Origin: Rhabdophis nuchalis
Taxonomy: Eukaryota > Chordata > Lepidosauria > Squamata > Natricidae
Assembly (NCBI GenBank): GCA_039707465.1
Contig: CM077643.1
Coordinates: 246,121,919 to 246,185,918, forward strand
DNA length: 64,000 bases
Reading direction: 5' to 3'
In this document: positions 22,500-33,619 of the stretch, one piece after another
Position numbering within the stretch: position 1 is the first letter of the stretch
Layout of the letters: each line of letters starts with the position of its first letter
Translations under genes and position numbers: made by a program
The notes under the pieces: generated by a model
Seen by the model: the letters and a program-made list of their open reading frames with translations, nothing else
Databases searched by the model: none
What the model was told of the DNA's origin: nothing

Positions 22500-23003
22500 A
22501 ATGAATTTATTTATTTATTTATTTTTATTTGATTTGTCAATCATTTACAAGATAATAGGTATAAGTATAAATATGAATATGAATGAAATGGGTATGAATA
22601 AATAGGGACAGTAGGACAGAGATGGTAGGAACGATGGTGCGCTTATGCTTACGCCCCTTACAGACCTCTTAGGAATGGGGTGAGGTCAATAGTAGACAGT
22701 TTAAGGTTAAAGTTTTGGGGAGTTGAAGATGTAACAACAGAGTCAGGTAGTGCATTCCAGGCATTGGCCACTCTGTTGCTGAAGTCGTATTTTCTGCACT
22801 CAAGTTTGGAGTGGCTTACATTGAGTTTGTATCTGTTGTGTGCTCTTGTATTATTGTGGTTGAAGCTGAAGTAGTCATTGGCTGGTAAGACACTGTAGCG
22901 GATTATTTTGTGTACTATGTTTAAGTCTGACTGTAGGCGGTATAGTTATAGGTTGTCCAAGCCCACAATTTCAAGCCTGGTGGTGTAGGGTATTCTGTTG
23001 AGA
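22500..23003 (-). mobile_element. LINE 3' end, Rex/Babar-like
   Basis: Minus strand reads NRIPYTTRLEIVGLDNL, then LYRLQSDLNIVHKIIRYSVLPANDYF and NVSHSKLECRKYDFSNRVANAWNALPDSVVTS. This is the C-terminal tail of a jockey-superfamily LINE ORF2 (the W-N-A-L-P-D-S-V-V motif is typical). One stop (near 22945) breaks it. The 3' UTR ends in (TTTA)n at 22503-22528 as seen on the plus strand. Assignment to Rex/Babar is from memory of the motif. Confidence 0.65.
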
Positions 23004-23837
23004 ACAGAGGAACATGCTTTCTTATCAAAGACATGATCTGTGCATACCTAAGGATCATTACAGTTTCCAGAACATCTCCAATGCCAGAGAGTCACATCTC
23101 TGTAGGACATGGTCAAATGAACAGTGTCATGCTGCAAGCTGACCTGATTGCTGTTTTAGAAAGGTCAGATAGAGATGCTATAATGAGCAGCCCGTGTCAG
23201 GGATATGGCATTGCATTGGAACACATCAGCTGAATAGTTCTTAGTTTTGGGAGAAAAAACCACTCTAGTTTTTCTGCCATTCATCCATTCATCTGGACAA
23301 CCACTCCCTGCCATATGCTAGTAGACCAATATCCAAAAAGTATTCACTGGCCCTGCTTCTATTTCTCCCCATCATTTTGCATTGTGCCCACTATGTAATT
23401 AGTCCTTAATAAGCAGGTAAACTCAAAATGTGCAAGTGATTTTCAGAATGTGTTGCCAAGGAGCAGGGTTGGCTCTTAGGTCACTTTCCAAACTGTTAGG
23501 TCAATCAGTAGCAATTAGCTAGCTGCCATGGAGTCAGGCTTGACTAACTTCATGGACAAATATTCATCAATTTGACCTGCCTCTAGGAATAACCTCTAGT
23601 CTACCAAAGACAGTATGATAAACATTTTGGCACTAGCCATCCAACTTGTATTTTCCTTCTTTTTCTTCCCTCAGCCTTGCCAAGCAGAGTCATGGTTATA
23701 ATATTTCAGCGACTCATCATATCTGCTAAATAAGCAAATAAAATAACATAAAAGCATTATTTTGATGTTGTCATAAAACCCTCCAAAATATTGTTTATCT
23801 GCATAAGCTATGGCAGCTGCAAGAAATTTGGTAAAAT
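23004..23837. other. Unique DNA, no feature
   Basis: Mixed composition, no recognised repeat or gene. Confidence 0.4.
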
Positions 23838-24050
23838 GTTCAATTAAGAGCCCTGAGGGCTCAGTGGTTAGAATGCAGTATTGAAGCTAATTCTGCTGAC
23901 TGTCAGCAGTTCGATCCTGACTGGCTCAAGGTTGACTCAGCCTTCCACCCTTTCAAGCTCAGTAAACTGAGGACCCAGATGGTTGGCTCTGTAAAAAGAG
24001 TGTCCTGAAAAGCACTATGAAGCAGTTTATAAGTCTAAGTGTTATTAATA
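23838..24050 (+). mobile_element. tRNA-derived SINE with MIR-like core
   Basis: Full head: GGGCTCAGTGGTTAGAATGC (A box), GTTCGATCC (B box), GGTTGACTCAGCC, GTAAACTGAGGACCC, ending TATAAGTCTAAGTGTTATT. Near full length, diverged. Confidence 0.85.
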
Positions 24051-24183
24051 TTATAAAAGAAAGAAACAAAAATTGGAAGAGGTGGAACTAATGTTAGCAA
24101 GCAGCATTGTGAGAATAGAGTGCCATGCAGAGACCTCTGCAGTATGTTGGATATTCAATTTTTCTAATATATTATCATCTAGT

Positions 24184-24187
24184 GTGT

Positions 24188-24214
<27 letters not shown>
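24184..24214. repeat. (GT)n microsatellite
   Basis: About 14 GT units just before a hAT element. Confidence 0.9.
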
Positions 24215-24220
<6 letters not shown>

Positions 24221-24245
24221 CTACTTGCCAATCATTACTTCAAAG

Positions 24246-24526
24246 CAGGGGTGTGATCCTACTAGTTTGACAACCAGTTTGCTTCACGCGCTTAGTGCAT
24301 GTGCAGTTTACAGAAAAATCACTTTCTGCAGGAGGAAAACAGCTGAGGTGTGGCAATCCAATCTGTCTATCAGTTGGGCTTCAGAAAAGGGAATATAGGT
24401 GAGTGTAGCACAGGGGCAGGTGGACAGGCCCAGCTGAAAGTCGGAATGAACCGGTTTGCTCCCAGCTGATAGTTAGAGCGAACCAGTTCACCCGAGCTAG
24501 TCCGAACTAGTAGAAACCCACCCCTG
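24246..24526. mobile_element. Non-autonomous hAT element (281 bp)
   Basis: CAGGGGTGTGATCC … AGAAACCCACCCCTG with perfect 8 bp duplication CTTCAAAG (24238-24245, 24527-24534). Contains GAACCGGTTTGC and GAACCAGTTCACCC, marking the same family as 5853, 31717 and 51773. Confidence 0.92.
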
Positions 24527-24774
24527 CTTCAAAGAAACAGCCAGTGTTTATTTGGCCCAGGATAAGTGATTGGTTCTTCTTGCAATCGGAAATATTCTTA
24601 GTGAACATTTCTACATTCAAAATGTGAAAGTATCTTATTGTCTTTCTTTCACTGTTTCTCAGTCTCCCACTTTCACAGGTAGACTGGAAAACTGTTCCTT
24701 TAAATATTATGATATTTGTTTTCATAGAAACACCAGTACCAATCATGATCTTATTTAAGTAACAGACAGTATAA

Positions 24775-25212
24775 TTTAATTTTAATTTAATTTCAAATTT
24801 CTATACCCGGTGGGGACTCAGAGCAGTGCACAGAAGAGATAAAAACAAGCAATAACATATAATACAGGATAAAATAAAATAAAATTTGATAAATCTGTGC
24901 TAAAATCGTTAAAAACTATTAAAAACTATTTAAAACCTTATCTTAAAATTGAATCATGGAATCTATGCCAGGCCGGCCAAATGAAAAAGGTGCGTTTTAA
25001 GCCCCCAGCGGAAGAGGCATAGGTCTGTGATTGTACGAAGATCGGGGGGGCAGGTCGTTCCAGAGGGCCACAGAGAAGGCTCTCCCCCTGGGGGTCGCCA
25101 GCCGGCATTGACCGGCGGATGGTACCCTGAGGAGGCCCTCTCTGTGGGAGCGGACAAGTCGAAGGGAGGTATGTGGTAGGAGGCGGTCACGCAAATAACC
25201 CAGTCCCATGCC
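24775..25212 (-). mobile_element. L2 LINE 3' end
   Basis: Minus strand: GLGYLRDRLLPHTSLRLVRSHREGLLRVPSAGQCRLATPRGRAFSV, then a frame change and LPPRSSYNHRPMPLPL / DLRTITDLCLFRWGLKTHLFHLAGLA, then a 3' UTR with a TTTAA-type tail at 24777-24796. 5'-truncated. Confidence 0.88.
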
Positions 25213-26309
25213 AGTATAGCTTAGTATAGCTAAGTTCAGATGCAGTCCAGTTTTTCATAATAAATTGTGGCCACACCACATTCAAGTGGAGATCACTGTG
25301 GTATCCACAAATATATGTTGCCAGCCCTCCAAACTAATAAATAATTGCCTGTTTGTCAATCACCTCAAAACATCTGGCATCCCATATTTGGAAGCAGGTT
25401 GGATATCTCAGAAATGTTGCAGAAACCACTAAAAGTCAGTAGTGATCCTGGTCACCAGATGGCTGTATATTCAAAATATGTAATGTTGTGTTCTGTATTT
25501 AGTTGATGTTTACCATCTCTATTTATTTATAGGATGTATGTCATATTTTCATTGTTGTTTATCTTAATAATCCTAAAACACTTTGTCACCAGCCTTGAAG
25601 GGCTATCCCATTGCAAACGTGTTCAACACAGTACAATTATTTGGAAAATACTTTCCCAATAAAAATGCATAAACTATGCTTTTATAACTTGATACATTTT
25701 TCCCCAAAACAGACGTTGGGTAAACTGCCACAATCCAATATCCTGGGGAGTGAAGAAGGAAACAACTCTGTACTATGTATGGTCCCAGGCCAGCATCATT
25801 TGGTCTTTCCCTAAGTGTCCAGTTGCACTGTTACTCCATTAAGGGTTGTTATCATAACAGTGAGAGTACTTATTTCCTAAATAGCATTTCAGGGGGGAAA
25901 GAACCCCTTATGCATTGGCTTTTGGTCTGCAAATATGCAGAGGAAAGATGTGGGGTTAAATGGATCTATTGGAAGCATGCATTGGTATCCAAGTAGTGAA
26001 GCATTATTTAGCTGGCACATTGCCTGCCTTAAGTTATCAGCATTCTATGCAGAAATATATCCAACCACAAAGTAGCAGCTAGCTAATTTTGGATGACATC
26101 ACTCCAGAAGCTGGTAAGATTTGGGAATACAGGCTGGAAAGCTAGCAGGCTTGTCAACATGGCTATATTTCTATACTGATTCATTCTCCAGCTTAGAGCC
26201 AACTTCCAAAACTCTAAACAAATTCTGTGCCTAAACTACAATGCTACTTACATAGCAGCCTTTAAGCGTTTACGTTGCCTATTTTAAACATGGCAGGTGA
26301 TTGAACACA
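25213..26309. other. Unique DNA
   Basis: No recognised repeat. Short frames near 25611-25996 have no recognisable protein content. Confidence 0.4.
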
Positions 26310-26540
26310 TCAAATACCACTAGCGATACCACTTAGACATATGTAGCAGTCCAGAGTGCTTCTACAGCCTTTCTAAGCAGTTTGCAGAGTCAGCATATTG
26401 CCCCCCAATCATTTGGAATCTCATTTTACCAATCTTGGAAGGATGGAAGGCTGAGTCAACCTTTAGCTCCATCAGGATCAAGCTCCTGGCAGTGGGCAGA
26501 GTTTCCCTGCAATATTGCATTCTAACCAAGGCACTATCAA
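26310..26540 (-). mobile_element. tRNA-derived SINE with MIR-like core
   Basis: Reverse copy: GATACCACTTAGACATATG at the left (tail), GGATGGAAGGCTGAGTCAACC in the middle, GCATTCTAACCAAGGCAC at the right (head). Same family as 17361. Confidence 0.82.
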
Positions 26541-28049
26541 GGTTCCTAAATGTGATGCCACAGTGGCTTATATACGAAATTATGCCTTTTTGTTAATAAA
26601 CCAGATGGCTCTTTTGTAAATGCTGACGTTTGTTTTGATAATTCCTGGATTCTTCTTTTCCTTCCTTTCCTTTCCCTTTGACTGTAGGCTGGGCTGGAAT
26701 GAAATGAAATGTATAGAATACACATTTGTATTCTACAAATGTGTAGAAGGCAAAGGCATGCCACTTCCTCCTGATTGCCTAAAAACTACAAAGCGGCCAT
26801 GAAGTTATCATAAGTCAAATTACATATACTATTTATCTACATGTATGTAATGCAAAAATACTAACCCTTTTGACATTTATTCACAACATGCCCTCTTCAC
26901 GAAACCTTTACGTGTGATTTCTTTCTTCCATGGGAATCCCTTTATTGGCTTCTTCCTCTGCTCATTTTTAAAATGTCCTGTTCACTAGGCCCCCGGGACA
27001 TGTTAAATGAGAGAGAAGTAGAAGAGAGAGAGAGAGAAAGAGAAAGAGAAAGGGGGAAAGTTGAATTGACTGCTTCTTTTGCACTGGGATAACCACACCA
27101 AATTCCGGTTCAATTAATCCTATGAACAATGAATCCTATCTGTCTCCATTCTCCCAAGACTTTTGCCCTATGAAATCTCATTCCCACATTGTAGGATATT
27201 GGAAAAAAACATCTTGTGAATTTTCTGGAGTTCACAGCCTGCCATTTAGCTGTAATAAGAGTTCAGGCCTGGGAAGGAATATATCAAAGTTCCCGTAAAT
27301 TAACTTCCATCAGTCCTCCAGACTATTGTCCTTAGAGAATTTTGCAATTTATTTTTCTCTTCTATGGGTAGCCACCATTAGACTGTTTGGTGGCATTTGC
27401 TCTTCATTTCCAGGCTGAAGGGCAAAGTGCAGAGCCTGAAAAAAACATGAAGATGTCAACTGCCATTCTCCTTACATGTGTCCTATTGTTAGCCAAAGTG
27501 GCTTGACCTTCTGTAATGTGACGCACGAGAGGCGAAGTAATGCAACAAGACAAATCAGACAGGGCAGTGCCACACAGCCGATATATGACACATTTCCTTC
27601 AAGCCAAACACAGCTTTTAGCTTTTAGCAAAGGTAGTACTTTAAAAGTCACTTATCTTTCTTCTTGGTCTTCAAACATTTTGACTGCTTTAAGAGAAGTG
27701 GTGGTGGGGGAGAGAACAATACATCCTTGTCGTGTGTCAAAGGGAAAGGAAGAATGAAGGAATTCTCAAAACAAACTTCAGATCAATGTCACTGGGCAGT
27801 GATAGTTCTGTCAATTATAGGCAATAAATTAATAAGAAAAAGCCACGATTTCAGATATCAGCAAGTGTGATGCTGCATTTGATGAGTTCAACTGCCTGCC
27901 ATATTTAAATTAAGCAAAATAAATTGCTAAAGAGCTCTTTATTTGCATACATATAGCATTATGGTTTAGGGGAAAACATTGTTTTGAGTTGGAGGAAGTT
28001 GGCCTTAAGCTGGAGAATACATTGATATAGAAATGTAGCCATATTTACA
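26541..28049. other. Unique DNA with a GA run
   Basis: A GA-rich run lies at 27020-27058. Around 27200-27430 the sequence is repeat-poor and of balanced composition. No supported gene. Confidence 0.4.
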
Positions 28050-28260
28050 AAGAATAGAGTAGAGTAGAATAGAATAGAATAGAATAGAATAGTATTCTTT
28101 ATTGGCCAAGTGTGCTTGGACACGCAAGGGATTTGTCTCTAGTGCATAAGCTCTTTGTGTACATGCAAACAACAAAGTGATATAATCATAAGATACCAAT
28201 AGAAGAAGGAAGTATAAAAGATGAAAAGGATAATAGTAATATAGCCCTACTACATGGGTA
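28050..28260 (-). mobile_element. LINE 3' tail with AGAAT pentamers
   Basis: AGAATAGAGTAGAGTAGAATAG… (28051-28093) then TTCTTTATTGGCCAAGTGTG: the reverse of the 21068 tail. The body fades after about 28230. Confidence 0.75.
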
Positions 28261-28772
28261 GATATCCTTAAGCATTAGACAGGGCTGTGGGAATCAGATG
28301 TTTAGCAGAGTGATGAGAGGGCACAACAATGTGGTGAGATAAACAGCACAGAAAAATGGGGAGATGCAGAGGAAGAAAATAATGGCTGAAGAGATTGGGA
28401 ACAGAGGAAATAGATGGGAGAAGAGCAAGGAAAGAGCAGCCAGATGGTGCAGAGATATGGATTGGTTATGAAGTGGGGGAAGGAGAAGGGAGAGAAGAAG
28501 GAATCTATCCCATTAAAAACAAAGCAAAGACTATTTCTAATACAAGACTATTTCTTTCTAAATTCCTGGCATTCAAAATATCAACATTAGATTTTTCTGG
28601 GAAATACTGGACACATTATCATAATCCTATTTTAGAAGGTTAATTGGTTAGCAATTTTAAACCTTATGATTTTGATTCCCATCTAGAGACAACTGAGAGT
28701 AAAGAAACATCTCTCTCAAGTTGCTTTCTTATGAGCCAGTAACACCAAGCAAGAGATTCAGAATGAAATTTC
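28261..28772. other. Unique, purine-leaning DNA
   Basis: 28390-28500 is GA-rich. No gene supported. Confidence 0.35.
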
Positions 28773-28933
28773 ATTGATTGATTGATTGATTCATTCATTC
28801 ATTCATTCATTCATTCATTCATTTTCTACCTCCTGCAATTATCTGGACTCTGACTAGTTCACAGGAACATACTATATATAATAAAAATAAAAATATATAT
28901 GTGTGTGTGTGTGTGTGAGGTTTTTTGAGTGTG

Positions 28934-28965
<32 letters not shown>

Positions 28966-28990
28966 TGTATGTATGTATGTATGTATGTAT
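28773..28990. repeat. Cluster of microsatellites
   Basis: (ATTG)n then (ATTC)n at 28773-28822, (GT)n at 28897-28918, and (GTAT)n at 28936-28990. The last one leads directly into the Penelope-like terminus. Confidence 0.9.
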
Positions 28991-28994
28991 ATGC

Positions 28995-29218
28995 TTTTGT
29001 AGATTTTCACGGGTGTAGGTATGCTGGTATTGCTGTCTTCAGGTGTTTTCCTGTGTATATAGCATGGAATTATTCTTGCAATGTTTCGGCAAGATCTCAC
29101 TTGCCGAAAGCCTGACCAAAGCCTGAGGATGGCAAGTGAGATCTTGCCGAAACGTTGCAATAACAATTCCATGCTATATACACGGGAAAACACCGGAAGA
29201 CAGCAATACCAGCATATA
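28995..29218. mobile_element. Penelope-like element termini in inverted arrangement
   Basis: About 28998-29105 and 29118-29217 are inverted copies of one terminus (GCTGGTATTGCTGTCTTC … GAAGACAGCAATACCAGC). They carry TGTATATAGCATGGAATT / AATTCCATGCTATATACAC and AAACGTTGCAA. A third copy lies at 30890-31000. The layout (inverted terminal copies around a GAAACGTT motif) is that of Penelope-like retroelement terminal repeats. No reverse transcriptase or GIY-YIG domain is seen here, so the assignment is inference. Confidence 0.55.
29123..29156 (+). ncRNA. Hammerhead-ribozyme-like motif A
   Basis: Seen in order: CTGAGGA (core CUGANGA, 29123-29129), stem II GGCAAG / CTTGCC with loop TGAGAT (29131-29148), GAAA (29149-29152), then CGTT. 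The self-complementary ACGT next to GAAA could form a two-pair stem III between two RNAs, giving a dimeric ribozyme with GUU as cleavage triplet. Hammerheads of this minimal kind are known from Penelope-like elements. Activity is not shown. Confidence 0.55.
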
Positions 29219-29219
29219 T

Positions 29220-29690
29220 ATATATGTTTGTGTCACAACACCCTGTTAAAACCCAATTAAGGGAGGAAGCATACTGCTTTTCTTTTCTGCCTTTCGGCTC
29301 ATCACCAGAGACCATCTAGACAGAAAGCTATTAGTTTCGTTGTGTACTTTTTTTAGTATGTGTGTTAGGTTTTTGAGCTGATAAATAAATAAATCAGGGA
29401 GACTAGGATAGATCTATTTCGAGCTATTTAGCTCTCATCAGCTAGCCATACCCTTACTGGGATTCGAATCAGGGAAGTATTACATGTGAGGCAATTGTAA
29501 TTATCTCTAGACCAACTGGTTCTATGCTGATCAGCTGAAACAGGAGGATAAGTATATGCTTATGTTACAACACCCTGTTAAGCCCCAATTAAGGGAGGAA
29601 GCATACTGTTTCCTTTTCTGCCTTCCTAGTCTCCCTGATTTATTTATTTATTAGCTCAAAAACCTAACGTATGTATGTATGTATGTATGT
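29220..29690 (-). mobile_element. tRNA-like SINE, 1.5 tandem units
   Basis: On the minus strand a head near 29540-29430 (GTTGGTCTAGAGATAATTAC as A box, GATTCGAATCC as B box, CAGTAAGGGTATGGCTAG) is followed by a body through 29400-29220 ending GGTGTTGTGACACAA. Part of the same body (29571-29665) precedes the head, so the order is body-head-body in direct repeat. A related pair lies at 55010-55540. I do not know the family name. Confidence 0.6.
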
Positions 29691-29814
29691 ATGTATGTAC
29701 TAGCTATACCCGGCCACGCATTGCTGTGGCCCAGTCTGGTTAAATGGCCAACCAATCTGTGTGTAGAGCTACACCTGCACACATACACACAACCACGATA
29801 TAACCCCCAACCTA

Positions 29815-30165
29815 ACTACCTACCTACCGTATTTCTCCCTCTCTATCTATCCCTCACCTACCTACCTACCGTATTTCTTCCTTTCTCCCTCTATTTACCT
29901 ACCTCTCTATCTACCTACTGTATTTCTCCCTCCCTCCCTCCCTCCCTACGGTATTTCTTCCTTTCTCCCTCTACCTACCTACCTACTGTATTTCTCCCTA
30001 TCTATCCACCTACCTACCTATGTACTGCATTTCTTCCTTTCTCCCTCTATCTACCTACCTACTTACCTACTGCATTTCTCCCTCTCTATCTATCGCTCTA
30101 TCTACCTACCTACCTACTGTATTTCTCCCTCTCTATCTATTCCCCTATCTATCTACCTACCTACT
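29815..30165. repeat. Variable minisatellite (ACCT/TTTCTCCCT blocks) in the Helitron
   Basis: About eight blocks of 40-65 bp each combine (CTAC/CTAT)n with (C/T)(A/G)TATTTCT(C/T)C. One more block lies beyond the CR1 insertion at about 30535-30562. The Ser/Leu/Tyr/Pro-rich open frame over it reflects the repeat and is not a gene. Confidence 0.85.
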
Positions 30166-30536
30166 ATAATACAATAATACAATAGCAGAGTTGGAAGGGA
30201 CCTTGGAGGTCATCTAGTCCAACTCCCTGCCTAGGCAGGAAGCCCTATACCATTTCAGACAAATGGCTATCCAACATCTTCTTGAAGACCTGCAGTGCTT
30301 GGGCATTCACAACTTCTGGAGGCAAGCTGTTCCACTGGTTAATTGTTCTAACTGTCAGGAAATTTCTCCTCAGTTCTAAGTTGCTTCTCTCCTTGATTAG
30401 TTTCCACCCATTGCTTCTTGTTCTTCCCTTAGGTGCTTTGGAGAATAGTTTGACTCCCTCTTCTTTGTGGCAACCCCTGAGATATTGGAAGGCTGCTATC
30501 CTGTCTCCCCTAGTCCCTCTTTTATTAAACTGTATT
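30166..30536 (-). mobile_element. CR1 LINE 3' end inside the Helitron
   Basis: Left end (ATAATACAATAATACAATAG) is the reversed CR1 tail, followed by CAGAGTTGGAAGGGACC and the reverse of the C-terminus (TINQWNSLPPEVVNAQALQVFKKMLDSHLSEMV-like, 30300-30250). It interrupts the Helitron minisatellite. 5'-truncated. Confidence 0.88.
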
Positions 30537-30879
30537 TCTCCCCCCCCCCACTCTCTCTCTATAGCAAACCTGGGAGTTTGCTATCTCAGTGCCTTCTTTT
30601 GGCCCTAAGAGGCCTCCATATGAGGCCTCTTCCAACAATGACAGTTGAAAAACAGTCTGATGGGCAGGGCTACAGGGAGGTGAAAACATGATCAGTGGGT
30701 ACATTTTACATTTGTGTACCTTGCACATGACACACGTGTGCTAGGCACAAAATGAGTAGGTATTCTATTATCGGAAGTCCTTGTGAACATTGTGTGAAAA
30801 ATTGAGGTAAATCGGTCCAGTAGTTTTTGAGATTAGTGGATTCGTACAAACTATTTTACATTTTTATTTATATAGATGT

Positions 30880-31290
30880 ATGTATGTTGGTCTTGTTGTA
30901 TTCGGGTGTTTTCCTGTGTAAGAATGAGATTGTTTTTGCAACGTTTCAGCAAGATCTCAGGTACCATCTTCAGGCTTCGATCTGTGGATTCGTAGGTGCC
31001 GCCCTTCCTTAAATCTTGGTGGTGGGGGATGGAGTGCTGACTGTTGTTGTGAGTGGGTTGATTGGCTGTGCAGATGTATCATGATTGGTAGATTGATGCT
31101 GATTGGTCCTATTTGCATGTTTCTCCTTATTTTGAATTTCAACGGCTTGGGTGGTGGGTGGGGATCATCTGTTGGCCAGTGCTGGTTTCCAGATGTCTGG
31201 TAGGCGGGAGGTGACATCATAAATCTCGAGTTAAGTGTATTCCACTGGGAAGACGCCAATACACAGTCATTCCTTTCATATGCCAAAGTA
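30880..31290 (-). mobile_element. Penelope-like element 3' part
   Basis: Minus strand from 31286: NSRFMMSPPAYQTSGNQHW and on through a low-complexity Pro/His stretch to the terminus AAACGTTGCAAAAAC near 30935, matching the 28995 copies. The R-F-M-M-S-P-P-A-Y end resembles the tail that follows the GIY-YIG domain in Penelope-like ORFs. Fragmentary; assignment moderate. The Helitron separates it from the other termini. Confidence 0.5.
30941..30973 (-). ncRNA. Hammerhead-like motif A, decayed copy
   Basis: Minus strand: CTGAAGA (30973-30967), then a weakened stem II region (TGGTACCTGAGATCTTGCT), GAAA (30947-30944) and CGTT. Core words intact, stem II mostly lost, so probably inactive. Confidence 0.4.
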
Positions 31291-31708
31291 ATCTTGAAAT
31301 AATGACAAAAGCATCAATTTATTATGTGCCTTTACCAAGAAATGGTTCAGATGAACTCTGATAATTAAAATAATACCTTGGCATAGGATTGAAGAGATGG
31401 AGGGAGGTATAGATAGGGATCGATATATTTATTTTTTAGAAAAACTCTTTGAACCCTTTTTCAAGGTGATCAACTTTCCACAGAGGTGAAAGGAGGAAGA
31501 GAGCTGACTGCAAAGCTTCAAGACCAGGTGTCTGAAGGTCTGGCATTTAGAGATGAATAACTCTGGAGCGAGACTCTGAAAAACACTCAAGGATGCATCC
31601 CAACCAACAGGATTGCTTGTAGCAGAGGGGGGAAAAGACACACTGAGATTGGGTAGCGGTTCCAAATACAAATGCCAACAGTTTCAACTGGGCTCTGGCT
31701 CAAATAGG
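31291..31708. other. Unique DNA with a small dispersed repeat
   Basis: 31447-31530 (TTTGAACCCTTTTTCAAGG…GAGGTGAAAGGAGGA…) recurs at 45404-45480, so it is part of an unnamed repeat. Nothing else recognised. Confidence 0.45.
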
Positions 31709-32453
31709 GAGCCAGCCAGGGGTGGGTTTCTCCGGGTTCGGGTGGGATCGGGCGAGCCCTTTCGTCAATTTTCCCGATCCCCAGCGATCCCTTTCCACCG
31801 GTGGACCCGGAAGTAAGTAGGTCCACGCCCCTCCCCCGCCTAGCCAGCGCTAAACTCGCTGGCCAATGGTGGGAAGAAGTTGTGGAGAGGTGCGGGCGAG
31901 CCCGTGTGCGAAGTTCGCAGGCTCGCCCGTGCCTCTCCGCAGTCCACCCCCGCCACCCGGGACTCCCATCTGAGCCCGGCACAGCACGGGGCAGACTTCC
32001 TGCATTTGACGGGAAACAGCTGTGGCCGACGCAGAGAAGCAAGCCCAGGCGTCAGGACAGAGCAACGCCGAAGCAAGAGCGACAAGCCTTGCAGGAAGAG
32101 CCTCCGCCGCCGCGCTTCCCTTGACAAGAGCAAATGTCCCCTTTCAGAGAGCGAGCAGCTCTCTTCCTCGCTGGCGGGCGGAAGACCGAGCCCGGATCTT
32201 AGAATTCACTGAAAAGGGCCTCCTCGGCCTGTCAATTGAGCAAGCTCTGGAAGGCAGCCTGGAGCAGCGCCTGGAAAGCTCGGAGCGAGAAGCTACCCGG
32301 ATCAGCCAGGATCTGTAAGGCGCGTTGCACAGGCTCCGAAAGCTCCATTGTGAGGCGAGCTGTGACCTTCGACACGCCGCCCACGTGATAGCCGCGCTCA
32401 GCGAAGGAAAGCGGTGCCGGGCCGCGGCTTCATAGAAACCGGGCCGCAGGGCC

Positions 32454-32846
32454 GGCGAGGAGGAGGAAGCAGCCCCTGGCCAGAGGATGGCCGAGCGCGC
32501 CTCCACCACCTTCCTTCCGACAGCCACCGCAGCGCTTTGCACTTTCCGGGGCTTCCTGGAGAGGCCAGCATGTCGACTGGGGAGGTTATCTCGCAGCGGG
32601 CGGGCGAAGGATCCAAGCTGCGTGCCGCCAAAGCCATCCGGGCGCCGCACGCCCAGCCTCGGACGGCTTCGGCAGCACGCAGCTTGGGTCCTTCGCCCGC
32701 CCGCTGCGGGATAACCTCCCCAGTCGACATGCTGGCCTCTCCAGGAAGCCCCGGAAAGTGCAGTGCGCCGCGGTGGCTGTCGGAAGGAAGGTGGTGGAGG
32801 CGCGCTCGGCCATCCTCTGGCCAGGGGCTGCTTCCTCCTCCTCGCC
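32454..32846. repeat. GC-rich inverted repeat, arms about 180 bp
   Basis: Left arm 32454 to about 32630 and right arm about 32668-32846 differ at only a handful of sites by eye, with a 35-40 bp GC-rich centre. A further direct partial copy of the right arm (TCCGCTCGCTGCGGGATAACC…) follows at about 32855-32912. CpG-rich. Confidence 0.9.
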
Positions 32847-32919
32847 TGCAGCTCGGGTCCTCTGTCCGCTCGCTGCGGGATAACCTCCGCAACCGACATG
32901 CTGACCCCTCTGCTGCTTC

Positions 32920-33078
32920 CCCGGGGGGGGGGGGGAGGGAGGGAGAGAATGGCAGATGCACAGAGAGGCACACTTAGAGAGACAGAAAGAGAGGGGGGGG
33001 GGAAACAGACACACATACACACACAGAGTGACAGATGGGTGGGGGGGAGGAGAGAGACAGATACAGAGAGAGAGACAG

Positions 33079-33114
<36 letters not shown>

Positions 33115-33588
33115 AAAAAAACAGAAAGAGAAAGAAAAATAGGAAAAAAGATGAATGGAGGGAGGGAGGGAGGGAGTGAAGGAAAGAAAGGGGAGGGAGG
33201 AGTGAAAGAAGGAAGGAAGGAAAGAAAGAAAGAAAAAGAAAGAGGGATGGAGGGAAGGAAGGAAAGAAGGGAGGAAGGGGGAGGGAGGCAATGGAAGGAA
33301 GGAAAGGAATGGAAAGGAAAGGAAGAGAGAGAGAGAAAGAGAAAAAGAAAAAGAAAGTGGGAGAGAAAAAGAAAGACAGACAGAGAAAAAGAGAAAGAAA
33401 GAGACAAAGGAAAGAAAGAAAAAAAGAAAGAGAGGGAAAGAAAGAAAGAGACAGAAAGAGAGAGAGAGAGAGGGAGAGAGAAAGAGGGAAAGAAAGAAAG
33501 AGAAAGAAATAAAGAGAGAGAGAAAGAGGGAAAGAAAGAAAAAATGAGAGAGAAAGAAAAAGAGAGAAAGAGGGAAAGAGAAAGAAAG

Positions 33589-33619
<31 letters not shown>

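Larger units (their letters stand above)
29700..30876 (-). mobile_element. Helitron, non-autonomous
   Basis: On the minus strand the element starts TCTATATAAATAAAAATG (30876 down) and ends GGGTATAGCTAG (29700), with host A before and T after: Helitrons insert between A and T and end in CTRR. A hairpin GGCCAC/GTGGCC with 8 nt loop (29712-29731) lies about 11 bases before the CTAG end, the usual Helitron 3' signal. The 5' part includes AAAACTACTGGACCGATTT, typical of short Helitrons in many animals. No Rep-helicase. Interior holds a minisatellite and a CR1 insertion. Confidence 0.82.

Noticed and set aside
29679..30185. 168-codon Tyr/Leu/Pro/Ser frame
   Set aside because: Translation of the ACCT/TTTCTCCCT minisatellite in the Helitron.
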